From positions 21,318-85,317 of the forward strand of contig CALKPL010000020.1 in the NCBI GenBank assembly GCA_937991645.1: a stretch of 64,000 nt of DNA, in the 5' to 3' direction. This document shows, piece by piece, positions 52,089-59,781 of this stretch (the first letter of the stretch is position 1; every line of letters begins with the position of its first letter). Source of the DNA: UMGS1783 sp900555065. Its GTDB lineage: Bacteria > Bacillota > Clostridia > Oscillospirales > UMGS1783. The translations under genes were made by a program, and so were the position numbers. The notes below the pieces were generated by a model, which saw only the letters and a list, made by a program, of their open reading frames with translations, had not been told where the DNA came from and searched no databases.

Positions 52089-52117
52089 AGAATACAAGAA
52101 CCATGGAGGTGACGGGT

Positions 52118-53023
52118 TTGGAGCTGCTTCATTATTTCGCATCCGTACGCACGCCGTTTTTAACGGCGTTGTTCCAGTGCTTCACGCTCTTTGGCGAGGA
52201 GCTTGTCGTCATCATCGTGCTGTGCCTACTCTACTGGTGTTTTGACAAGGACCTCGCCTATAAAGTGAGTTTCGGTTTTTTTCTCTCCGGCCTGCTGGTA
52301 CAGGGGGCGAAGGTCACGTTCCGGATCGACCGGCCCTGGATTGCGGACCCGCAGTTCGAGGCGGTCGAACGCGCGATGGAAACCGCGACCGGCTATTCTT
52401 TCCCAAGCGGGCACACGCAGGGCGCGTTCGCACTGTATGGGACGCTCGGCCTGTCCTGCTCCCGGAAATGGCAGAGCGCGCTTTGGTTCCTGCTCGCCTG
52501 CGGCGTGGGCGTTTCTCGCCTGTACCTTGGCGTGCATACGCCGCTCGATGTGCTGGGCGCGGCCGTGATCACGCTGCTGTCCATTTTCTTCGTGCACCTG
52601 TTGTTTCGCAAGAATAGAATACACGAGCATACGCTGCTCGTGTCCTGCATACTGTTCGCCCTGTCGGCCGCCGTGCTCGTCTACGTCTTTACGCTCTATC
52701 ACAATGGGGTGGTGGACGCTGCAAACGCGGCGGACTGCTGTAAGGCCGCCGGCGCGGGGCTGGGGTTTGCCGTCGGCTACTATCTGGAACGCACGTATAT
52801 CCGTTTCGACCCGAAAGAAGGCGGCGTGCTGTGGCAGGTCTGCAAACTGGCGGCCGGTTTTGCCGTGGCGCTTTTGCTGAAATCCGGCCTGAAATACGTG
52901 CTGGGAGAAAGCCTGCCGGCGGACAGCGCGCGGTACTTTCTGGTGGTGCTGTGGATCATTGCGGTATTCCCCCTGTGTTTTCAAAAACTGAAGCCCAAGG
53001 GCCGGCCTGCAAAGCGCGCGTGA
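52118..53023 (+). CDS. PAP2-family membrane phosphatase
   Basis: 301 residues. TTG at 52118 is favoured because GGAGGTG lies 6 nt before it. The ATG at 52103 would place the ribosome site inside the gene. The three phosphatase motifs are intact: KVTFRIDRPW, SFPSGHTQGAFA and SRLYLGVHTPLDV, with the catalytic His residues. About eight membrane helices follow, more than in minimal PAP2 enzymes. It likely dephosphorylates a lipid phosphate such as undecaprenyl or phosphatidyl substrates at the outer face. The 360 nt after it (53024-53383) are GC-rich spacer without a gene. Confidence 0.9.
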   Translation: MELLHYFASVRTPFLTALFQCFTLFGEELVVIIVLCLLYWCFDKDLAYKVSFGFFLSGLLVQGAKVTFRIDRPWIADPQFEAVERAMETATGYSFPSGHTQGAFALYGTLGLSCSRKWQSALWFLLACGVGVSRLYLGVHTPLDVLGAAVITLLSIFFVHLLFRKNRIHEHTLLVSCILFALSAAVLVYVFTLYHNGVVDAANAADCCKAAGAGLGFAVGYYLERTYIRFDPKEGGVLWQVCKLAAGFAVALLLKSGLKYVLGESLPADSARYFLVVLWIIAVFPLCFQKLKPKGRPAKRA

Positions 53024-53383
53024 ACATACGGCGCGCAGCCGGCGGGAACACTGCGGCGCGCGTGGAAACGGGCGCGCGATTCTGTTGAAAAAGCCCGCTT
53101 GCGCATTGGGAAAACAGGCCTTGCCGGAATGCGCGCCTGCGCATGCGGGGAGTTTGCGTCCGGCCGGGGTTACGGCGGAAAATATACGCGGGCGGCGCGG
53201 CTTTGCAAACGCAGTGCGCGCGCGGCTATCCGGCGCGCGTATACGGCGGCGCGTTCCAGAAAAGCGCGGCGCGTTCCAGCGCTGTGCGCCGTCCGCGCCT
53301 TGCCGCGGGCGCAGGCGGATTCCCCGTGCCGCGCGGCGCCGAGCTGGCTGCGGCATGCCGTTCGCGGGAGCCGGGCCGCAATG

Positions 53384-53716
53384 CTATTCCGATTCCACTA
53401 TAATATTATAAATGAGACGGAGAAGTTCAAATCCGCGGACGCTGTCCTTATGCAGCTGTTCGCGGATTTTCATTTTTTGTAAGACGTACGCATTCTGCGC
53501 CATCCATTCGTCGTCGTCCATGGCAAAGCTGTCGGCCGGCGCGTCCAGCACCTTGCACAGGTTGAAAAATATGCTCAGGCTCGGCAGGGCCAGTCCTCGC
53601 TCAATCTGTGTGATGTGATGCGTGCTGACGCCGACCAGCTCTGCAAGCCTGGCCTGCGTCAGCCCCGCCTGCATTCGGAAGTATTTCAGCCTTTCGCCCA
53701 GATGGTATACTTTCAT
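53384..53716 (-). CDS. XRE-family transcriptional regulator
   Basis: 110 residues. The start is ATG at 53716, with AAAGGAG 7 nt upstream. The open frame up to 53860 covers the AT-rich leader and lacks a site. A full Cro/CI HTH is seen (LKYFRMQAGLTQARLAELVG, then VSTHHITQIERGLALPSLSI) and the LCKVLDAPADSF segment. The C-terminal part is charged and may bind a partner. It diverges from the small HTH gene at 53951. An inverted repeat (AGTATT, 7 nt, AATACT at 53846-53864) and a TTGACA (53860-53855) lie in the shared region. Confidence 0.85.
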   Translation of the reverse strand: MKVYHLGERLKYFRMQAGLTQARLAELVGVSTHHITQIERGLALPSLSIFFNLCKVLDAPADSFAMDDDEWMAQNAYVLQKMKIREQLHKDSVRGFELLRLIYNIIVESE

Positions 53717-53893
53717 AATACCGCTCCTTTCCAATTCCAGCCGTGTTGTGCAGAAATCCGTGTGTTCATTGAAATTTAATAATTTGCTGATTTCAAAAAT
53801 AGATTCATAAATAATTTCACTATTAGATAACACAATATATTTTTCAGTATTATTTGTCAATACTATACAAGGATTATACGAATTTTGTGTGTT

Positions 53894-53937
53894 TTGAAAT
53901 ATTTACTTTTAAGTGTATAATTAACCAAAAAGTAAAT
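53894..53937 (+). promoter_or_regulatory. Promoter and operator-like inverted repeat ahead of the small HTH gene
   Basis: TTGAAA (53894-53899), a 16-nt spacer and TATAAT (53916-53921). Perfect 10-bp arms ATTTACTTTT (53901-53910) and AAAAGTAAAT (53928-53937) flank the -10, a layout that fits repression by a bound regulator. Confidence 0.7.
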
Positions 53938-53950
53938 GGGGAGAATGAAA

Positions 53951-54163
53951 ATGGGAATGGCGCAGAAGATTAGAATAATCCTTCTCTTAAAAGGCATGAC
54001 CATAAAAGAACTGGCCAGCAGGCTCGGCGTATCCGGCAGCAATATCAGCAACAAACTCAGGCGGGACAATTTTTCTGAAAAGGAATTGCACCAGATTGCC
54101 GAGGCTTTGGGCTGCGACTATGACGGCGTGTTCACAATGCGGGATACGGGCGAACAGATTTAA
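53951..54163 (+). CDS. Small XRE-family HTH protein (Cro-like)
   Basis: 70 residues. ATG at 53951 fits best because GGGGAGA lies about 6 nt upstream. Other in-frame ATG codons are at 53936, 53945 and 53957. The protein is just the HTH domain (IRIILLLKGMTIKELASRLG, VSGSNISNKLRRD) plus the LHQIAEALGCDYDGVF end segment. It lies opposite the larger XRE gene with AT-rich control DNA between, like a small CI/Cro switch. A terminator follows at 54176. Confidence 0.82.
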   Translation: MGMAQKIRIILLLKGMTIKELASRLGVSGSNISNKLRRDNFSEKELHQIAEALGCDYDGVFTMRDTGEQI

Positions 54164-54175
54164 CCGGCAATGACA

Positions 54176-54204
54176 GCCGCCGGCGGGGAATCCCCGCCGG
54201 CGGC
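54176..54204 (+). terminator. Terminator after the small HTH gene
   Basis: Perfect arms GCCGCCGGCGGGGA and TCCCCGCCGGCGGC, followed by GTTATTGTTTC. Confidence 0.8.
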
Positions 54205-54794
54205 GTTATTGTTTCAGAAGTACATATGCCGTATAATATGCTATGTATATTCCTGTTTGTATATTTGTTCTACGGGAATGCGCGGATGTGCAGACCGGTA
54301 CGGTAGAGACCAAAAGAGGAATTGACCCGGCAAAATGGGGGAATAAAGATATTGCCGTAAGCGGCCTTGACACGGCGTAAGCAGGGCTGCGGGAAAAGAT
54401 CGGCGCGCGGCCCGCACCGGCAGGCGCGCCCGTCGGCGGTTCCGGATCGGCAGATATGGACGGGCACGACGATTTGTGGAGAAACGGAGACGATGTTGGG
54501 CGCGGCGTGCCGCGCGATGGAAAAGAAGGCAGGGCGTACAGTCCGAAAACGAATGGGCGGGACTGTAAAACCCCCTGCGTTCCACTGCGGCCGGACAACC
54601 AGCCGCCGCTAAGGTGCGGGCGCTGGCCGGCGTTTTGAGGATATGTCCGCGGCGTTTCCATGGGCCGCGCCCGCCTGCAAACGCGGGAGGGCTTCGCGGG
54701 AGACTCCGTGCGGCGCGCTGTGAGAAAAAAGCGCAGCGGTCTGGCGCGCACAGGCAGTAACGGCAGGGCCGGCAGCCGTCCGCGCCGCCGCCAC
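54205..54794. other. Gene-free stretch
   Basis: GC-rich, with no supported gene. The minus-strand open frame through it starts inside the putative small RNA and crosses its terminator. Confidence 0.55.
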
Positions 54795-55017
54795 AAAAAA
54801 ACAGGCAGGGCGCCGTTATGCCCTGCCTGCATCAAAAGCACAGACGTTCCCCCCTGAAACGCAGCACGATTGACTCGTAAATTGATTGCCCGCCCCGGCA
54901 CGATATTGCTGCGATCGGGGTAACTTGCGCGGCGACTGCCGCATGATTCTAAAGAGACCGCATTGAAAACGAATGAAAATTCGTCTATGCGTTCAGTCAA
55001 ACAGTTCGTTGTTGAAT
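54795..55017 (-). ncRNA. Candidate structured small RNA (about 223 nt)
   Basis: The unit is bounded by a strong promoter and a textbook terminator: arms CAGGCAGGGC and GCCCTGCCTG at 54829-54802 and then seven T. Inside are hairpins ACGAAT-TTTC-ATTCGT and GCGGC-AGTC-GCCGC, and the distant complementary blocks CGCAGCA and TGCTGCG. No ribosome site with a sensible peptide was found. It does not match SRP RNA, tmRNA, RNase P RNA or a riboswitch that I can recognise. 6S RNA could not be excluded. Confidence 0.6.
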
Positions 55018-55023
55018 AACTAT

Positions 55024-55052
55024 ATTATAACACGCTTTTTGAAGAATGTCGA
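55024..55052 (-). promoter_or_regulatory. Promoter of the candidate small RNA
   Basis: TCGACA (55052-55047), a 17-nt spacer and TATAAT (55029-55024), with TG one base before the -10. Confidence 0.8.
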
Positions 55053-55224
55053 CGGTTCCTTTCCATTTTCAGAAATTTAGCCCTTTTGCCGGAATGGGCG
55101 ATAAGAAACAGACGCCGTTTAGCCGTTTACACAAGGGAAATGGACAAACCCGCGTGTTTATGTGGACGCGGGGATAGCGCCGCGGCAAAGAAACGGGTCT
55201 GAACGGGCGGAATGCAGTCGCCGC

Positions 55225-55700
55225 GCGTTACAGCGGGGCTGGTGCGCGCGCGGCGGGGCGCGGGCGTGCGCGGCGAGAGAGGACATGCGGTGCGCGCGGG
55301 GTTTGTAAGCGCCCGCGCGTTGCAGGGGGGCTTGCGCGCGCGGCGGGGCGCGGGCGGGCGCGGCGGGAGAGGACATGCGGTACGCGCGGGGTTTGTAAGC
55401 CGCCCGCGCATTGCAGGGGGGCTTGTGCGCGCGGCGGGGCGCGGGCGTGCGCCGGGAGAGGACATGCGGTACGCGCGGGGTTTGTAAGCGCCCGCGCATT
55501 GCAGGGGGGCTTGCGCGCGCGGCGGGGCGCGGGCGTGCGCCGGGAGAGGACATGCGGTGCGCGCGGGGTTTGTAAGCGCCCGCGCGTTGCAGGGGGGCTT
55601 GTACGCGCGCGGCGGGGCGCGGGCGTGCGCGGCGAGAGAGGACATGCGGTGCGCACGGGGTTTGTAAGCGCCCGCGCATTGCAGGGACGCTTATGCGCGC
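55225..55700. repeat. GC-rich minisatellite D (about 90-bp unit, 5 copies)
   Basis: Each unit contains GGCGGGGCGCGGGCGTGCG, GAGAGGACATGCGGT, GCGCGGGGTTTGTAAGCGCC and GCGTTGCAGGGGGGCTTG. The marker GTTTGTAAGC falls at 55301, 55391, about 55479, about 55567 and about 55659, a period of 88-92 bp. Copies are over 90 percent alike by eye. It lies between the small RNA and the terminator of the amino-acid transporter operon. Confidence 0.88.
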
Positions 55701-55714
55701 GGCCGTATGACAAA

Positions 55715-55738
55715 GCCGCCGGCCTTTTGGCCGGCGGC
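55715..55738 (-). terminator. Terminator of the first amino-acid ABC operon
   Basis: Arms GCCGCCGGCC and GGCCGGCGGC with a TTTT/AAAA loop, 9 nt after the stop of the ATPase gene. The T tail is short (TTTG). Confidence 0.7.
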
Positions 55739-55747
55739 ATATCATTT

Positions 55748-56491
55748 TCAGTTTTCCCGAAGCGTTCTCTTGAGGAAGGCGCGGGTGCGCTCGTGTTTTG
55801 GGTTGGTAAAGATTTCTGCCGGGGGACCCTGTTCAACGATGACGCCGTCGTCCATAAACACGACGCGGTCGGCCACGTCCCGGGCAAACGCCATCTCATG
55901 GGTGACGATAAGCATGGTAAGTCCGCTCTTTGCCAGCGCGCGCATGACGGCGAGCACTTCGCCTACCATCTCCGGATCGAGCGCGCTTGTCGGCTCGTCG
56001 AAAAGCAGCGCTTCCGGCTCCATGGACAGGGCGCGGGCAATGGCAACGCGCTGTTTCTGTCCGCCGGAAAGCTGGGCCGGACGCGCGTCGATATACTGCG
56101 ACATGCCTACGGTTTCCAGGTACTTCATGGCGGTTTCCCGCGCCTGTTCCTTGCTCCGCCCGAGAACTTTAACCGGACCGATGGTGCAGTTCTGCAGGAC
56201 GTTGAGATTGTTAAACAGATTGAACTGCTGGAATACCATGCCGAGCTTTGTCCGGTATTCGGTACTGGTCATGCCGGCGCCGGTGATGTCCTCACCGTGA
56301 TACAGGATCGTTCCGGCCGTCGCGTCCTCCAGCAGGTTGATGCAGCGGAGCATGGTGGATTTGCCAGAACCGCTCGCGCCGATTATACAGACGACTTCGC
56401 CCCTGCGCACGCTGAAGTTAATATCGCGCAAAACAACGTTGTCGCCAAAGCTCTTTTGCAGGTGGATGACCTCAATTACATTGTCAGTCAT
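55748..56491 (-). CDS. Amino-acid ABC transporter ATP-binding protein (GlnQ-like)
   Basis: 247 residues. Motifs are complete: Walker A GASGSGKSTMLRCINLLE at about 34-51, Q-loop in MVFQQFNLFNNLNVLQN, signature LSGGQKQRVAIARAL, Walker B ALLFDEPTSALDPE and H-loop VTHEMAF. The pattern GMVFQQFNLF is typical of polar amino-acid importers. Its ATG lies inside the end of the permease gene (8-nt overlap), so the two are coupled. It is the last gene of an operon made of binding protein, permease and ATPase. Confidence 0.93.
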   Translation of the reverse strand: MTDNVIEVIHLQKSFGDNVVLRDINFSVRRGEVVCIIGASGSGKSTMLRCINLLEDATAGTILYHGEDITGAGMTSTEYRTKLGMVFQQFNLFNNLNVLQNCTIGPVKVLGRSKEQARETAMKYLETVGMSQYIDARPAQLSGGQKQRVAIARALSMEPEALLFDEPTSALDPEMVGEVLAVMRALAKSGLTMLIVTHEMAFARDVADRVVFMDDGVIVEQGPPAEIFTNPKHERTRAFLKRTLREN

Positions 56492-57281
56492 TCTTCTTCA
56501 CCACCTTTATTTCTCCTTCAAGCGCAGTCTGCGAACCGTGAATGGTATAGGTTTCCTTTCCGTCCATCTTGCGTTCGATCAGGCGCAGGATACGGGTTAT
56601 GGTAAAGGTCATAATAAAGTAGAGTACGCAGGTGACGAAAAAGACCTCGAAATACCGGTAGTTGTTCGCCGCAATCGTCTTGCTCTGAAAAAACAGCTCG
56701 GATACGGATATGACGTTGAGGACCGACGTGTCTTTGATATTGATCACGAACTCGTTGCCCGTGGCCGGCAGGATGTTGCGGATGACCTGCGGCAGGATGA
56801 TGCTGCGCATGGTTTGCGTGTGGCTCATGCCGATTGAATGCGCGGCCTCGAACTGGCCCTTGTCAATCGACAATATGCCGCCGCGTACGATCTCCGCCAT
56901 ATACGCGCCTGTGTTGACGGATACGATCAGGTACCCAGCCAGCAGAGTGGGCAGGTATACGCCGCCCATGGCCGCGCCGTAAAAGATGACCATGGCCTGC
57001 ACGATCATCGGCGTGCCGCGGAATACCTCTATGTAAGCGGTGAGGATAAAGTTGACGACTTTCATCACGGCACGCTTGAACCGAGAGCTTTTCGGCGTGA
57101 TGGGGATGGTGCGCACGACGCCGATGAGCAGCCCGATAACCGAGCCGGTAATGGTGGCGGTGATGGCGATCAGCAGCGTGACGCCCGCTCCCTTGAGAAA
57201 CATGGGCCAATAGGTGGTGACGAGCGACCATACCCACTGGAAAAAGCTGCTGCTCGCATTCGCGGCATAGAGTGATAACAT
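56484..57281 (-). CDS. Amino-acid ABC transporter permease (HisM/GlnP-like)
   Basis: 265 residues. The start is ATG at 57281, with AAAGGAA upstream. About five membrane helices are present. The permease hallmark EAAHSIGMSHTQTMRSIILP (EAA loop) and the N-terminal FLKGAGVTLLIAITATITGS of the His/Glu/Gln/Arg/opine permease family are clear, as is IEVFRGTPMIVQAMVIFYG. It forms the membrane channel with the ATPase at 55748. The specificity comes from the lipoprotein encoded upstream. Confidence 0.92.
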   Translation of the reverse strand: MLSLYAANASSSFFQWVWSLVTTYWPMFLKGAGVTLLIAITATITGSVIGLLIGVVRTIPITPKSSRFKRAVMKVVNFILTAYIEVFRGTPMIVQAMVIFYGAAMGGVYLPTLLAGYLIVSVNTGAYMAEIVRGGILSIDKGQFEAAHSIGMSHTQTMRSIILPQVIRNILPATGNEFVINIKDTSVLNVISVSELFFQSKTIAANNYRYFEVFFVTCVLYFIMTFTITRILRLIERKMDGKETYTIHGSQTALEGEIKVVKKND

Positions 57282-57375
57282 ATGCGGATTCCTTTCATGT
57301 TAGGATGGCGCGGGAGGCTTTGAACGGAAATGCCGCTTTGCCACGTACATGACAAAGCGGCAAGGCGTGTTCTGG

Positions 57376-58194
57376 TCAGTTCTGCTCGGAGGGCTGGTTG
57401 CGGATGGCCGCGTCCATCAGCTCAACGCGCTGCTCCTCGGAAATGCCGGCGAGGATTTCGTTGATCTGTTCGCGCAGTTCGTCGTTGCCCTTTTTGATGC
57501 CCGCCGCAATCGCGACGTCGTCGTCCGAGGCGACGAACCCGTCTTCAAACTCGACCATGGCGAAGTTCGCATTGGCGGAGGTGGCGGAAATGCCCTCGGG
57601 ACGCTCGGAGACGTACCCGTCGATAATGCCGGATTCAAGCGCGACGCGCATGGCGGTAAAATCGTCCATGGCGGTCTGCTGATCTACGCCCTCAATCTGC
57701 TCGATGACGGTGTAGTGGAACGTGCCGAGCTGGGCCGTGATCTTTGCGCCGCTGAAATCCTGAATGCTGGTGGCGTTCTCATAAGGCCCGCCCTTTTTGA
57801 CGACCATGACAAGGTCGGACTTATAATAGTTGTCGGTAAAGTCGATCGTCTCCTTGCGCTCCGCCGTGGGGGACATACCGGCGATGATCGCGTCAATGGT
57901 GCCGGACTGCAGCGCCTGCGGCAGGCCTTCCCATGCCGTCTTGACAATGACGAGTTCTTTGCCAAGGCCTTCGGCGATGATTTTCGCAATTTCCACATCG
58001 TAACCGCCGGCATAGCCGCCGCCTTCGATGGGCACCGCGCCGTTGCTGTCGTCCTGCTGGGTCCAGTTGAAGGGCGCGTAGGCGCATTCAAGGCCGACGC
58101 GGAATTCGCCCTTTTCCTGCTCGCAGCCGGAAAGGCCGCAGCTCAGACCGCAGATCAGAACCACGACGCAAAGAATGGACAGAAATTTTTTCAT
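57376..58194 (-). CDS. Amino-acid ABC transporter substrate-binding lipoprotein
   Basis: 272 residues. The start is ATG at 58194, with AGGAGAG 6-7 nt upstream. A lipobox LSGC (about 21-24) follows the signal segment. The family order is canonical: FRVGLECAYAPFNWTQ near the N-terminus, YDVEIAKIIAEGLGKE, AIIAGMSPTAERKETIDFTD, and a second-lobe end with GIKKGNDELREQINEILAGI close to the C-terminus. It captures a polar amino acid for the permease encoded downstream. It serves as the normal reference for the permuted protein at 59782. Confidence 0.93.
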   Translation of the reverse strand: MKKFLSILCVVVLICGLSCGLSGCEQEKGEFRVGLECAYAPFNWTQQDDSNGAVPIEGGGYAGGYDVEIAKIIAEGLGKELVIVKTAWEGLPQALQSGTIDAIIAGMSPTAERKETIDFTDNYYKSDLVMVVKKGGPYENATSIQDFSGAKITAQLGTFHYTVIEQIEGVDQQTAMDDFTAMRVALESGIIDGYVSERPEGISATSANANFAMVEFEDGFVASDDDVAIAAGIKKGNDELREQINEILAGISEEQRVELMDAAIRNQPSEQN

Positions 58195-58238
58195 TTTGTA
58201 CTCTCCTAACTTTCAGTTGCGTTTCCATACGTAAGAAA

Positions 58239-58266
58239 TTATTACCCAAAATGAAAGTTTTGTCAA
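58239..58266 (-). promoter_or_regulatory. Promoter of the first amino-acid ABC operon
   Basis: TTGACA (58266-58261), then TAATAA at 16 nt or AATAAT at 17 nt spacing (58244-58238), about 45 nt before the binding-protein ATG. Confidence 0.75.
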
Positions 58267-58309
58267 GCAAAAAACGCGAATTTTCATGTTTTCCCTGCGC
58301 GCGTGTCAA

Positions 58310-59095
58310 AATTGCGTATAAAAAGAAGAAAAACAGGGAATACTATATATTTTAACGAATCGGTCGCAGAGGCGTAAAAAAGCCGCGCCGGCGGCGGCCG
58401 CGCGTTGGGAAAGGGGCGCGTTTTATAATATATATGTATGGCAGGGAGGTATGGCCGGAGGCTTTGGGCGTGGCCCAAGGCCTGAGGAGGCGGGCGGCAG
58501 GCAGGCTGCCAAAGCCGTTCATCACCTGGGCCGCGCCCGGCGGCGTATCAGACGGCCGGGCCGTGCGCCGCTTCCCTGGCCGCGTCGGCGGGAAATCCGC
58601 CCTGCGGCCCGGCTTTCCCGGCCGGGCGGGACTTTGCCGGGGAGGGATCCCGCGCAGGCCCGGCGGCCGGCGCGGGCCGCGTACAGGATGGATTTGCGGG
58701 TCAGGCCCTGACGTTGCCTTGTACGTCCGACGCGCCCGCGCGAAAAAGAACAGCGTCCGCCCGCTCTGTTCATGGATGGTACGCGTGTACGTCCGACGCG
58801 CACGCGCAAAAAAAGAACCCCGCCAAAAGCGGGGGTGGTGGGATAAGAAACTTTTTATAAGGGACGGCGTGCGGCCGTCCCCCGGATTGTTTTCTTATAA
58901 AAGGCGGGGGCGGCGGGATACTCCGTACGGTGCGTATCGCCGCGCGCCCGCGCCGGCCGGCCCTGTGCAAAGCGCGCCCGCGCCCAGAGCCGTCCGCGCG
59001 CCGGGCCCGGTAGGCGTTTGGCGCCGCACTGCATGTTTCCCGATCCGCCGCCTTTTCGGCCGGCGGGGGTTCTTTCGCCTGGCTTTTGTTCGCGG
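58310..59095. other. Gene-free GC-rich region
   Basis: No gene was recognised. A direct repeat GTACGTCCGACGCGC (58722 and about 58787) is each time followed by a CGCGC-AAAA-GAAC stretch. A hairpin (GGGACGGC and GCCGTCCC, about 58861-58881) lies between two GCGGGGG-GGGATA blocks. Confidence 0.55.
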
Positions 59096-59347
59096 TCAGT
59101 TTACGCTTGCGGCATATTTCTGCCGTACTTTGTCGATCTGCTGCGTCTGTGCGGTCTCCATGGGATACCAGCCTTTTTCAGACATTTTGTTGTAAATCTC
59201 ATTCTGCATCTGCAGCGTCTCGTTCAGCCGCTGGTCGAACGTGTTGTGCACGTTTGCGGTAGAAGATTCGATGGTGCCGTGCAGATACAGGTCGCACGCG
59301 CCTTTGACGGTAAGCAGTACGTCCTCCATCAGGTTCTTGTCATCCAT
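59096..59347 (-). CDS. CotF-family spore coat protein
   Basis: 83 residues. ATG at 59347 has AAAGGAG 8 nt upstream. A GTG at 59356 is too close to that site. The sequence (MDDKNLMEDVLLTVKGACDL YLHGTIESSTANV, read as two parts, then FDQRLNETLQMQNEIYNKMS EKGWYP) matches the ferritin-like, helical CotF/Coat_F group (PF07875). These proteins associate with the spore coat and suggest that the organism sporulates. It is the second gene of a two-gene unit, 13 nt after the related small gene. Confidence 0.82.
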   Translation of the reverse strand: MDDKNLMEDVLLTVKGACDLYLHGTIESSTANVHNTFDQRLNETLQMQNEIYNKMSEKGWYPMETAQTQQIDKVRQKYAASVN

Positions 59348-59360
59348 TTCAGTCACTCCT

Positions 59361-59537
59361 TTACTTTACCAGCTGAAACAGCTGCGCCATGGCCTGCTGA
59401 TGCTTATTGCTCAGCTGGCGGACAAAATTGGCCAGCTCGGCGTCCTGGAATTGGTTCGCGTAATCGTTGCATTTGGTCTGCATGTGCTGCTCATGACCCA
59501 GCGCATCTTCAATATAAGACAGTTCTTTTGGGCTCAT
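59361..59537 (-). CDS. Small coat-associated helical protein
   Basis: 58 residues. The start is ATG at 59537, with AGGAGGTGA 5-6 nt upstream. The helical sequence MSPKELSYIEDALGHEQHMQ, then QFQDAELANFVRQLSNKHQQ, resembles one half of the CotF helical bundle and commonly occurs beside CotF genes. It is too short to fold as a full bundle, so it may pair with the product of 59096-59347. The two likely share a sporulation-time transcript. No sporulation promoter was identified. Confidence 0.7.
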   Translation of the reverse strand: MSPKELSYIEDALGHEQHMQTKCNDYANQFQDAELANFVRQLSNKHQQAMAQLFQLVK

Positions 59538-59716
59538 GTGAATCACCTCCTGTTTTAGTATGCGGGCGCGCGCCGATATTATGCGGCGGCGCGGATGAAA
59601 AAACAAAGCGTTCGCGGACCTTTTATTGCCGAAAGATTGAAAATTTGCAAAAACAGGCGAAAAACGGTGAATTTAAAAGTAAATTGGTCGTATAGTTGAA
59701 AAACCCATCTTCTTTT

Positions 59717-59734
59717 GCATTAGCAATTTAATGC
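59717..59734. promoter_or_regulatory. Operator-like palindrome upstream of the second amino-acid operon
   Basis: GCATTA, 6 nt, TAATGC, about 50 nt before the ATG at 59782 and next to a TATACT -10-like element near 59744. A regulator may bind here. Confidence 0.45.
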
Positions 59735-59781
59735 AGTAAAGTATATACTGTTGTCAAATAAAATTTTGAGGTGAAACTGAA

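Noticed and set aside
54206..55000. Minus-strand frame of 264 codons
   Set aside because: It begins within the candidate small RNA, crosses its strong terminator and has no ribosome site or recognisable family.
39300..55700. Tandem arrays as CRISPR arrays
   Set aside because: Units are contiguous or nearly so, without unique spacers of constant length, and no cas genes are present.
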